From the NCBI GenBank assembly GCA_937906475.1, contig CALCZA010000179.1, positions 1-56,725 of the forward strand: a stretch of 56,725 nucleotides of DNA, given 5' to 3'. The position numbers and the translations under genes were made by a program. This stretch comes from an uncultured bacterium (GTDB taxonomy: Bacteria > Planctomycetota > UBA1135 > UBA2386). Below, in pieces: positions 34,614 through 43,118 of this stretch (positions within the stretch are counted from its first letter, which is position 1; every line of letters starts with the position of its first letter). The notes under the pieces were generated by a model. The model saw only the letters and a program-made list of their open reading frames with translations, was not told the DNA's origin and did no database searches.

Positions 34614-37055
34614 CTACTTGCGGTAGAGGAACGAATCGGACGTCAACAACGATACCAGCAACTCACGAAAGCTGCCGCCACTAGCGATGTAAGCTTTTTC
34701 CATCGCGATCAAGGTCTGGCTGTCTCGGAGCACTTCATTGCGCCCCATCCAGTAGCGAAACACGTGGCGGATGAAGGACTGACGCACCAAAGGAGCACGC
34801 GCCAGGCGTTCCATCAACTCGCGCACGTTCTCGACTGCGCCTTCGAGATCGTCACCAGTCCCATAGGCATCGGCGTAGCCGACACTGCCACTCGTATCGA
34901 CCGGCTTTTCGCGTTCAAACTCGCGGAATCGGCCGACATGATTGAAGGCCTCGAACGGCATGCCGAGCGGGTTCATTTTCTTGTGGCACTGCCAGCACTC
35001 GCTGTCGTGCACGACCTCGAACCGCTCCCGGAGAGTCATGGTCTCGCTATCAGGAATGACTGCCTGCACCGTAATTGGCACATCCATGACATAGCCAGCC
35101 AGCAACTTTTCACGAATCCACTTCCCGCGCCGAACCGGGTCATTGTCAAAGTTACCGGAGTGCGCCACCAACCAACTCGGTTGCGTCAGCACTCCGCAAC
35201 GCTGCTCCTTGGGCACAACGATTGGCGCACCGCGCTGGTGCTCGAACGCCATCGGATCCAGGTTGTAGCTCTGCGTGTCGTGCGCCAACCGGTAGCGCTG
35301 CTCGCCACCGGCGCGCTTGATCTGCTTCTGGTCGTGGTTGCCGGCCCAGTAACTGACAAACACCTTGTTGGTCGTCAACAACTCATACAACACGTCGCGG
35401 TCTTTCTTCAGCACGTGCAACACCAACGCATCGGTGTCGTACATCATGCGATCCGCCGAGTGGTTGTTGAACTGCTGGAACCCGTCGCGCTTCTTGAAGT
35501 TGTCGACTTCCTTAAAGACGTCCTTGGCCTTGTAGTAGCCGAAGAACTCGCGGAAGAACTGCAGGATGCGCGGGTTGCTGACTGAGGCTATGTCCCGGTT
35601 GTGATTCGGCGTCAGGTTGCGCTGCCGCGCAGCCAACAAGTGCCGCACCGCAACCTCGACATCAGCGCGCGTCTGCAACTTGCCTTCGCGCATCTGATCA
35701 GCCAACCATCCATGGCCGGGGTAACGGACCTGATGATCCACCGTCAGCGCCTTCTTGATCAGAGGTTCGACTTGCTTATCGAAGACATCGTCCGAATCGA
35801 ACTCCTCGACACCAAACGGTGACTGGTCGGTGAAGCAATACTGCAGCGCAAAGACCAACTCGAGCGGCGACAACATGCGCCGGCCATGCTCATCGGTCTC
35901 ACCGAGTCCCATTTCCATGCGGTAGACGAACTCGGGCGAAATCGCGATGGCCACCAACACTGCCTGCAACGCCATCGTGTTGCCGAGCGCAGCGTTCTTG
36001 AGAAACAGGTCTTGGTAGTAGTGCTCGACTTCTTCAGTGCCCGGCGACCGTCGCAAGAACAACTGAAAGCCTAGGTCGATTGCCTTGCCGAACACAGCCC
36101 TCGGCACCTCGCCGTCGTGATCCATCACGGCGCGGAACACACGCGGGATGCGCCCGCGCAACTCGGTGCTGGTAGACACCTCGCCGCCGACAAACATGCC
36201 GTGGTTGTTGCCGTGGCGACTGTCCTTGGTCTTGACCTCGGTAGTGATCGCAACGGACTGGCCGACCGTCAAGATCTCCGCCATCTTCTCGGCGTTGGTC
36301 AACAACGCCTCGAGCGAAGACTGGTCCGCGGCGATGTCGGCGTAGTCGGTGATGCCCGACGCGTGGTGCACGTACTCGTAGAACGGATTCGCGTAGCGCT
36401 GATCAACGAAGTAGCGCGAAGTGATGGCTTTGCCGCGATGCGGACCGTGCTGCACCTCAAACAAATCACCATCGCGACGGGCGCCACCGACCTTCACCGA
36501 GAAGCGATGTTGCGTGCCGTAGTGTCGCGCCCAGATCTGCGCGTAGATCGCCGGACGTTGACGCCAAAGTCGAGCCTCGGTATATGCCTCCTCGGTGACC
36601 TCTCCCGAGAACAGCATGTTGTGATCCGTGTAGTTGCCGTATTGCGGCAACCGCATCTTCTCAGCCAAGTGAATGCCGCGCCCTTGCGCCTGCAAGCCAC
36701 CATCGATCCATTCCAGCAAGGCTTGCCGCGCGTCACCTTTCGGTTGCTTCTTGGCCTTGCGCGGCGGCATCTCATCGAAACGCACCCGGTAGAACACCGA
36801 CCGCCACTGCTCGGCGACTCGCAGATCCGTGAAGTCACGCGACATCGTATCGAGACGCAAGTCGCCCTTCTGACGGTCGGGACCGTGGCAACGCACGCAG
36901 TAACTCGACAAGAACTCGGTGACCTGCTGTACATCCGGGCGGTCCGCTGCGCCGGACTCTTGCGCCGGCACCCGCGTCGACGTCATCGCGAGAACGAACA
37001 ACCACAAACAGCTAAGCGTGCGCGCCAACATCCTCAGAATCGGCAGGTTGCTCAT
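34614..37055 (-). CDS. Second planctomycete-type cytochrome c protein (DUF1592/1588/1585-like)
   Basis: An 813-aa exported protein. After a signal peptide, CVRCH (Cys53, Cys56, His57) binds haem c. A divergent central region precedes the DUF1592 core (LELVFALQYCFTDQSPFG), DUF1588 with CWQCH (KKMNPLGMPFEAFNHVGRF) and a DUF1585-like end (FIRHVFRYWMGRNEVLRD). It is shorter than the plus-strand homologue and lacks its long beta-rich insert. The ATG overlaps the LRR stop in ATGA, and AGGTGAGG lies just upstream, so it is translationally coupled. It is followed after 10 nt by the DUF1552 gene. Confidence 0.9.
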   Translation of the reverse strand: MSNLPILRMLARTLSCLWLFVLAMTSTRVPAQESGAADRPDVQQVTEFLSSYCVRCHGPDRQKGDLRLDTMSRDFTDLRVAEQWRSVFYRVRFDEMPPRKAKKQPKGDARQALLEWIDGGLQAQGRGIHLAEKMRLPQYGNYTDHNMLFSGEVTEEAYTEARLWRQRPAIYAQIWARHYGTQHRFSVKVGGARRDGDLFEVQHGPHRGKAITSRYFVDQRYANPFYEYVHHASGITDYADIAADQSSLEALLTNAEKMAEILTVGQSVAITTEVKTKDSRHGNNHGMFVGGEVSTSTELRGRIPRVFRAVMDHDGEVPRAVFGKAIDLGFQLFLRRSPGTEEVEHYYQDLFLKNAALGNTMALQAVLVAIAISPEFVYRMEMGLGETDEHGRRMLSPLELVFALQYCFTDQSPFGVEEFDSDDVFDKQVEPLIKKALTVDHQVRYPGHGWLADQMREGKLQTRADVEVAVRHLLAARQRNLTPNHNRDIASVSNPRILQFFREFFGYYKAKDVFKEVDNFKKRDGFQQFNNHSADRMMYDTDALVLHVLKKDRDVLYELLTTNKVFVSYWAGNHDQKQIKRAGGEQRYRLAHDTQSYNLDPMAFEHQRGAPIVVPKEQRCGVLTQPSWLVAHSGNFDNDPVRRGKWIREKLLAGYVMDVPITVQAVIPDSETMTLRERFEVVHDSECWQCHKKMNPLGMPFEAFNHVGRFREFEREKPVDTSGSVGYADAYGTGDDLEGAVENVRELMERLARAPLVRQSFIRHVFRYWMGRNEVLRDSQTLIAMEKAYIASGGSFRELLVSLLTSDSFLYRK

Positions 37056-38350
37056 GGCCTCACCTGACAGTCTGGATTGGCCTTACGCAGCCTTGCGAGA
37101 GCCGGCGCCGTGATGTTCAGGCAATCGCGAAGATCCAAGTAGCGCAACGAATGCATCTTGGCAAGCAACTCGACAACTGCGTCATCGAGATGATCGCAGC
37201 CCCTCAATGACAACTCCTCTAGTTGCAACCCATCGATCGAGGCTATGCCCTTGCTCGTCACCCCATGACAACCATCGAGATGCAGTTGCCGCAAGGACTG
37301 TAGATCACGCAAGTGTGCGAGGCCGGCGTCGCCGAGCATCGCACAACTAGACAACACCAAGCGCCGCAGATCCGGCATCGAAGCGCACGCAAGCAAACCG
37401 TCATCCGTCAGCGCCTCGCAGTGCCACAGATTGAGCTCTTCAAGCTTGGTCAGCGTCGCAAGCTTCACCAAGCCGCTACCGGTGAAGTTCGCGTTGTCGC
37501 ACAGGCCCAAATATGTCAGTCCCGTCAGCGTCGCCACGTCAGCAAGCCCACCATCCGTCAACGCGCGAATGCTGCCGAGGTCGAGCCAAGTCAACTCCGT
37601 CAATCCGCGCAGCGACGCGAGACTGCGATCGGTCAGCACCAGACACTGGAACAGGTTCAGGGTTCGCAGGCCCTGCTTGTTCGGTATCGACGCGATCGCC
37701 GGATCGACGAGGCGCTTCGATTCACGCAAATCCAAGTGCACGAGATGCTCGGGCCACTGCAACTCATGGCCTTCATGCCACCAGCAAAACGCGAGTTCCA
37801 GCGTGTGCAGCTTCGGCAGCTTGGCGAACAACCGGTTGAACCCCGGATCCTTGATCTTGTGGCAGCCGTAGAGGCGCAGCGTCTCAAGGTCCCGCAACGA
37901 ATGCAGCTCCGACAAGTGCTTGCCCTGAATCGCGTCGCACTTATTGAGGTTGAGTTCACGCAGTTGCGTCAATGCCGACAAACCAGCGCCGGTATATTCC
38001 TTGTTGCGACTGACATCGAGCACGCGCAACGCCGGCAGCTTGCTCAGATGCGCGACCCCATCGACAAGCTGTCCCGAATTGGCCAAGGACAAGGTGTGCA
38101 GCTCTTGCATGCCTGACAGCTTGCGCAGCGCGCCCTTGCTCAGCGCCTTGCAGCGCGACAAGTCGAGTTCGGTCATCGTCGTGACCGCAGCGACCTTGGC
38201 AAAGTCGCGATCCGACAGGCGGTGGCGCATTTTGTACACCAATGCCTGCGCAGCCTCCTGAGATGACCCGGGGGCAACCTCGGGAACTGATTGAGCCGCT
38301 GCATTTGCGGCAATGACAGCCGCCATGACCAGGTCGCAAAACCTCTGCAT
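37052..38350 (-). CDS. Secreted cysteine-type leucine-rich-repeat protein
   Basis: A 432-aa protein with signal peptide (MQRFCDLVMAAVIAANAAAQ) followed by about 13 LRRs of the cysteine-containing type, of pattern LxxLxLxxCxxLTDxGL (for example LNLWHCEALTDDGLL, LVLSSCAMLGDAGLA). This type is best known from eukaryotic F-box proteins but is frequent in planctomycetes. It should form a curved binding surface in the periplasm or outside the cell. The stop overlaps the start of the cytochrome gene (ATGA), tying it to that module. An upstream TTG is possible, but ATG 38350 fits the TANNNT box 6 nt before it. Confidence 0.88.
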   Translation of the reverse strand: MQRFCDLVMAAVIAANAAAQSVPEVAPGSSQEAAQALVYKMRHRLSDRDFAKVAAVTTMTELDLSRCKALSKGALRKLSGMQELHTLSLANSGQLVDGVAHLSKLPALRVLDVSRNKEYTGAGLSALTQLRELNLNKCDAIQGKHLSELHSLRDLETLRLYGCHKIKDPGFNRLFAKLPKLHTLELAFCWWHEGHELQWPEHLVHLDLRESKRLVDPAIASIPNKQGLRTLNLFQCLVLTDRSLASLRGLTELTWLDLGSIRALTDGGLADVATLTGLTYLGLCDNANFTGSGLVKLATLTKLEELNLWHCEALTDDGLLACASMPDLRRLVLSSCAMLGDAGLAHLRDLQSLRQLHLDGCHGVTSKGIASIDGLQLEELSLRGCDHLDDAVVELLAKMHSLRYLDLRDCLNITAPALARLRKANPDCQVRP

Positions 38351-38356
38351 GTGCAA

Positions 38357-38362
38357 AGGTTA
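38357..38362 (-). promoter_or_regulatory. Putative -10 box of a leaderless LRR-cytochrome-DUF1552 mRNA
   Basis: On the minus strand TAACCT lies exactly 6 nt before ATG 38350, with no Shine-Dalgarno sequence. This fits transcription starting at or near the start codon of the LRR gene. Confidence 0.35.
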
Positions 38363-38382
38363 GCGGGTGGTCAGCAGCAGCG

Positions 38383-41300
38383 CTATTCGCCGCCCTGCTG
38401 TTCCTCGCCTTCCTGCTCCAAGAACTCGAGCAACGCGGCTTCTTCTTCGTTCTGCATCCAACTCGGATCGGTGTGATCCGGGTCGATTTCGACCTTGATG
38501 TTCTGGGTCATCTCAACGCCATCAACCGTCAGTCGCGCGGTGTAGACCCCAAGGCCAACTCGAGTACCACCACGGCGGCGGAGGAACTGCATCGCGCGCT
38601 CGCTGGCACCCGCCGGCATCGCAACCGGCCCACGCAGATTCCAACTGACGCGATGGAAGCCCTTGTCACCAGAAGCCTCGATGGTGCGCACACCCTTGCC
38701 ACTGCTATCGAGGATCTCAAGCTTGATCGACTTGGCCTTCTTGTTGAGGTGGTAGGCAAGGTGCGCCCCATCGGCCGGGTTCTCGGCGGCGAATCGGCGA
38801 GCGGTATCGCCGGTAGCGATGCTGCTGCGCCAGATCACGGCGGAAACCGGTTTGTAGAAGTGCGCGTCCTTGGCCATGACTTCCTTCGTCATCTGACGAA
38901 TCTCATTGACGCTGCCGATCCATAGACTGCGACCGTGCGTGCCAGCAACGACTTCGCCGGACGGCACGTTGAGCGCGAACGCGTGCACCGCCACCGTCGG
39001 CAAGTTGCCGTTGAAGCGCGTCCAGTGTTGGCCGCGGTCAATCGTCACGAACGTTTGGAACTCGGTGCCGAGATAGAGCACGTTCTCGTTGACGGGGTCC
39101 TCCTGGACCGTGCGCGTCGAACCCGCACCATCTGGCAGGGTCTTGCCGAGCGAACTCCAGGTTGCGCCCTTGTCCTCGGTCATCAGAATGTAGGCCGCGT
39201 CGTCATCACTGCGGTGACCATCAAGCGTCACGTAGGCGCGCTTGGCATCAAACTTCGAAGCAACCAACTCGCTGACCCAACGCGGGCCAGGAACAAGCTT
39301 GCTGATCGGTTGCGATGCGGTCGGGTCGGCGGCGACCACTGGTGCCGAGACGACAGAGGCATCGGATGGACCGCGAATAACGCTACCGTCAACTGACTCT
39401 ACTGCCTCTGCCACCTCTTCAGTAGCCGGCTCCAGCGGCGCAAAGCAATCGGTCCAGTTGGCGCCACCATCGCGGGTCACCCACAAGGCACCATCATCGG
39501 TGCCGACATAGACGACGTTGGCGTCGCTAGGCGATTCGGCCAACGCTGTCGCCGCACCGCGATCGGTGTTGGTGATTACCGGCGAAATCGACTTCATGCC
39601 CGCGCCACGGTTCAACGACTTGAACACCCGACTGCCGGCCGTGTAGACGATCTTGCTGTTGTGACCCGACAAGATGTACGGCGTCTCCCAATTGTAGCGA
39701 ATGCGCTCGCCCTTCTCGCCACTGCCACCGCGCAGACTGCCGCGCTTGCTGCTGCTGAGATCGCGCCATCCAGGAGGCCCGTTCTGACTCTGGCTGTAAA
39801 CGATGTTGCTGTCGTCCGGATCGACTAGGCAACGGAAGCCATCACCACCGCCGATGCGAAGCCAGTCCTGGTTGCGGGCACCAGTGCCCGCGGTCCGGCT
39901 TGGGCCGCCCCAACTGCCGTTGTCCTGGAGACCGCCATAGACACGGTAGTTGCGGTCGGTGCTGACACCAACGTGGTAGAACTGTCCGATTGCGACGTGG
40001 TTGAGCTGATCCCAGTTCTTGCCAGCGTCATAGGTGACGTGAATGCCGCCGTCGCAACCGTGGATGATATGATTTCCGTCGTTCGGGTCGATCCACTGCG
40101 CGTGGTGATCGACGTGCATGCCGCGACCAGCGTTGCCTTCGAACGTCTTGCCGCCGTCCGTCGAACGGTATAGCGACGTGCCACAGATCATAATGTTGTC
40201 GCTGTTGCTCGGGTCGATGCGAAGCTGGCTGTAGTACATCGGTCGCGGGTTCAGCGAGTTGATGCGCTGCCACGATTCGCCGCCATCGGTCGACTTGTAG
40301 ACGCCGCCATACTCATGACCGTCCTTGCCTTGCAGATCCTGCATGTTGCCGGCCTGGCCACCGAGCGTGCCCGTGAACGGCGAACGCGCATCCTTCGGGT
40401 AGGTGCCGAACTTGATCGTGATCTTGTGGTCCTTGCTGTCGCGGACGACTGCGAGCACCGCTTCGTCGCCGGCCTTGTATTGGCGGCACTCACGCTCGAA
40501 CTCTGCTTGCGTATTGACACGCTTGCCACCAATCGACAACACGATGTCGTCCTTCTTGAGGCCAGCGGTCTTCGCCGGCGTATCGACTGGTTTCTTCGGC
40601 GCTTCTCCCGTCTCGGGTGTGCTGTTGCCGCCGCGACCGCCGCGACCACCACGTCCGCGGCCACCGCCACGACGTGCCTCGACGGCTGTGATCTTGACAC
40701 CTGCATCAGCACCAACAACCGTCGCGCCGTGGTACGGCGCGCTCTCAGGCTGCTTGGCGATCTTCTCGCTCTCGACCACTGCCATCAGAACGTTCGGGTC
40801 CTTGCGATAGTAGTCGATGCCAATGCGGCCGAGGTTGCACGACGGCAAGCCACTCTTGACGCGCATCCAATTGGTGCCGCCATCGGTGGTCTTCCAAATG
40901 CCACCACCAGGCCCCCAGCGCTTGGCCGGATCGTTGGTGTCAAAGCCATCACGCTTGCGCTCGTAAGTCGCAACGATCAGCGTGTCAGGCTCGGTCGGAT
41001 GCATGTCGATGTCGACCACGCCCGTCACATCGTCGACGTAGAGCACCTTGTTCCATGTCTCACCGCCGTCGGTCGTCTTGTAGAGGCCGCGTTCTTCGTT
41101 CGGGCCATAGAGGCGACCGAGTGCGCCGACGTAGACGATGTCGGGGTTTGTCGGATGGATCGCGATACGACCCGTTTGGAACGTGCCCTCGAGCCCCATG
41201 AGCTTCCAGGTCTTACCGCCATCGGTCGACTTGTAGGCACCGTTGCCATAGCTGACCGAGTTGCGTGGATTGTTCTCACCGGTGCCGACCCAGACAATGT

Positions 41301-41598
41301 TCTGATCCGACTGCGACACCGCGACGGCGCCGATCGACACCACCTTCTCACGATCGAACTGGTGCTCGAACGTCATGCCGTTATTGGTCGTCTTCAGCAA
41401 GCCTCCGGAAGCGGTCGCCGCCCACCAGGTGCTCGGCTGCTTCTCGTAGACGGCAAGCCCGATGATCCGGCCCCCCATCGTTGCCGGACCAATACTGCGC
41501 CACTGCAGTTGATCGGCCCACGCCTGTGGTAATTCTTGACTGACTACGGAAGAGACGACAGCGAGGGCTGCGCCAACGGCGAATAACGAGCGATACAT
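38383..41598 (-). CDS. Sortilin/VPS10-type BNR propeller with PDZ domain
   Basis: A 1071-aa exported protein with a signal peptide. Many Asp-box/BNR repeats (YKSTDGGKTW, YKTTDGGETW, YRSTDGGKTF, WVTRDGGANW) form large beta-propellers typical of the VPS10/sortilin and exo-sialidase-like glycosyl-hydrolase group. Between them, residues about 285-400 read as a PDZ domain (AGLKKDDIVLSIGGKRV), interrupted by an Arg-Gly-Gly-rich stretch at about 306-327. The C-terminal 170 residues resemble a beta-sandwich (GVYTARLTVDG). No catalytic residues for hydrolysis can be assigned, so it may bind protein or glycan. The start has GGAGA 11 nt upstream. Confidence 0.9.
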   Translation of the reverse strand: MYRSLFAVGAALAVVSSVVSQELPQAWADQLQWRSIGPATMGGRIIGLAVYEKQPSTWWAATASGGLLKTTNNGMTFEHQFDREKVVSIGAVAVSQSDQNIVWVGTGENNPRNSVSYGNGAYKSTDGGKTWKLMGLEGTFQTGRIAIHPTNPDIVYVGALGRLYGPNEERGLYKTTDGGETWNKVLYVDDVTGVVDIDMHPTEPDTLIVATYERKRDGFDTNDPAKRWGPGGGIWKTTDGGTNWMRVKSGLPSCNLGRIGIDYYRKDPNVLMAVVESEKIAKQPESAPYHGATVVGADAGVKITAVEARRGGGRGRGGRGGRGGNSTPETGEAPKKPVDTPAKTAGLKKDDIVLSIGGKRVNTQAEFERECRQYKAGDEAVLAVVRDSKDHKITIKFGTYPKDARSPFTGTLGGQAGNMQDLQGKDGHEYGGVYKSTDGGESWQRINSLNPRPMYYSQLRIDPSNSDNIMICGTSLYRSTDGGKTFEGNAGRGMHVDHHAQWIDPNDGNHIIHGCDGGIHVTYDAGKNWDQLNHVAIGQFYHVGVSTDRNYRVYGGLQDNGSWGGPSRTAGTGARNQDWLRIGGGDGFRCLVDPDDSNIVYSQSQNGPPGWRDLSSSKRGSLRGGSGEKGERIRYNWETPYILSGHNSKIVYTAGSRVFKSLNRGAGMKSISPVITNTDRGAATALAESPSDANVVYVGTDDGALWVTRDGGANWTDCFAPLEPATEEVAEAVESVDGSVIRGPSDASVVSAPVVAADPTASQPISKLVPGPRWVSELVASKFDAKRAYVTLDGHRSDDDAAYILMTEDKGATWSSLGKTLPDGAGSTRTVQEDPVNENVLYLGTEFQTFVTIDRGQHWTRFNGNLPTVAVHAFALNVPSGEVVAGTHGRSLWIGSVNEIRQMTKEVMAKDAHFYKPVSAVIWRSSIATGDTARRFAAENPADGAHLAYHLNKKAKSIKLEILDSSGKGVRTIEASGDKGFHRVSWNLRGPVAMPAGASERAMQFLRRRGGTRVGLGVYTARLTVDGVEMTQNIKVEIDPDHTDPSWMQNEEEAALLEFLEQEGEEQQGGE

Positions 41599-41756
41599 AC
41601 GGTTGGATTCTCCGAGAGGATGCGGACAGAGGGTCGCAGTCTAGCGTTCATCGGCACGAAGCCCCCGTGACGCCAAGCTCCAAGACGCATAGGCACATAC
41701 GTGTCACAAACCTGCGCTGAACCGCAACCAGTAGACCGACCCCGCCTCGCCAACCC

Positions 41757-42725
41757 CTACTGGAGCAATGGCAGCATGGCTCGACCCATCGCATCGCCGA
41801 TCAAAAAGTAGCTCTCGGCGTTACCAAACCAGTGATGACCGTGGCCAGTGTTGGGCGAATCCCCCGGTTTGCGAAGGAACGCACGGGTCGGCACGAACAC
41901 TGCGGGACCGGCAACATCTGGGTGTTCTACGCCAAGTCGCTGAGCCTTGCGGAAGATTTCGTGATCGGCATTGCCGGTCTCGGCAACGACAATCGGCAAC
42001 TTTGGCGCGCCGAGGTCGCGGCGCACATCGTGAATCAGATGCACAAGATTCGCTTCGTAGGCCGCGGTCGCCTCTTTGTCGCACATGTCGTTCCAACCCT
42101 GGAACCAGACGAAACCCGACAACTCCGGCTTGTGTTTGGCGAACTGCGGGAAGGTCTTCGCGACGGCAGCGATCGCCTCCTGGTACTCGGAGACCATGCG
42201 CGTGTAGTAGGGACCCGTCTCGCCCTCAGCACTCGGTGGCCGAAAGTCCTTCGCCAGACTCTTGCCACCCCACGCCGTCTTGATCAGCAATACCGGGTCC
42301 GCGAAGTGCTCGCCGACGACGTGACCAAACTGCAACTCCGGGCCGAAGTGATGCAAGTCGTCGTAGACCGCGTAACCGATCGAAAGCTCCCCCACCTTCA
42401 TCTGCTCGCCGCGCGCGCGATACCAGACGACGACGTCTGATCGCTTCGTCCACTTACCGTCTTTGCCACGCAAGTGTTCGTAGCGCTGCTTGTCCAGAGC
42501 ATTCGCCATGACGTGCTGTAGCGTGCCACGACCGCCATTGTAATGCTGCTTGTGATCGAGATCGACGACTGCCTGACCTTCCATGTTGGATTGGCCGGCG
42601 AGCAAGAACACGCGGAGTGTTGGCGGGGTTCGCTTGGTTCCCGGAAACGTCTGGCTCGAAACACCGACTGCGAGCATCGGCAACACGGCGACGCAAGCGA
42701 ACGACAACATGCGATGGCTAACCAT
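41757..42725 (-). CDS. SASA-domain (sialate O-acetylesterase-like) hydrolase
   Basis: A 322-aa exported SGNH-type esterase. The catalytic serine is in GQSNMEG (Ser46). FVWFQGWND is the family's second block, and GHGHHWFGNAESY near the C-terminus holds the likely catalytic His. It probably removes acetyl groups from sugars; the substrate is unknown. The N-terminus is uncertain. ATG 42725 gives a good signal peptide (MLSFACVAVLPMLAVGVSSQ), but 42740 and 42710 are also possible. It is divergent from the LVIVD gene. Confidence 0.88.
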   Translation of the reverse strand: MVSHRMLSFACVAVLPMLAVGVSSQTFPGTKRTPPTLRVFLLAGQSNMEGQAVVDLDHKQHYNGGRGTLQHVMANALDKQRYEHLRGKDGKWTKRSDVVVWYRARGEQMKVGELSIGYAVYDDLHHFGPELQFGHVVGEHFADPVLLIKTAWGGKSLAKDFRPPSAEGETGPYYTRMVSEYQEAIAAVAKTFPQFAKHKPELSGFVWFQGWNDMCDKEATAAYEANLVHLIHDVRRDLGAPKLPIVVAETGNADHEIFRKAQRLGVEHPDVAGPAVFVPTRAFLRKPGDSPNTGHGHHWFGNAESYFLIGDAMGRAMLPLLQ

Positions 42726-43118
42726 TAGGTTCTGGAGCATAACCAGCCACGCCGCCGCAGCACGTTCTTCGCAACCGTCTTCGGACCTGACCGCGAGCAT
42801 TAGCAAATGAAATCGTCACTTGCGCCTGCTCGCGTCACCGGCAATACCAAGGCCCAGTAAGTTGACTTCACCAACTCGCCGAAGGTCACCTGGGCCTAGG
42901 CGGCCAATTGGAACTAGACCGCCAGCCAGCTAATCCGACTTCGCCGGAGCTTGGGCAGGCGGCTAGCCCCACCCCCGGTGACCAAGATTTCCGCTCCGCA
43001 CCGCGCACCGATTATGTCGCGGTTGCGTTCCGAGGCGCACCGCGCTGGCAACCAACGCGCGAAGGCGCATACACTCTAGCCACCTGCGCAGTTTCCGCGC
43101 AGACATCAGGAGCTCACT
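42726..43118. other. Divergent intergenic region with nested inverted repeats
   Basis: It separates the SASA esterase (-) from the LVIVD gene (+) and must hold both promoters. A TATGCT box lies 10 nt before the esterase ATG on the minus strand. On the plus strand TACACT sits about 50 nt before the TTG start of the LVIVD gene. The inverted repeats at 42851-42898 are listed separately. No gene is seen. Confidence 0.5.
42851..42898. repeat. Nested inverted repeats
   Basis: AGGCCCAG (42851-42858) pairs with AGGCCCAG's complement CTGGGCCT (42891-42898). Inside, AGTTG (42861-42865) pairs with CAACT (42873-42877). The structure lies between divergent genes and could be an operator or a transcript hairpin. 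Confidence 0.5.

Noticed and set aside
34604..34616. TANNNT box (TAGGAT) before the minus-strand DUF1552 start
   Set aside because: It contains the stop codon of the cytochrome gene, and the short gap points to translation from the operon mRNA, so it was left out of the leaderless set.
40315..41532. A 405-codon plus-strand frame opposite the sortilin-type gene
   Set aside because: Its translation is rich in Arg, Ala and His with no motif, and the minus-strand propeller repeats are certain.
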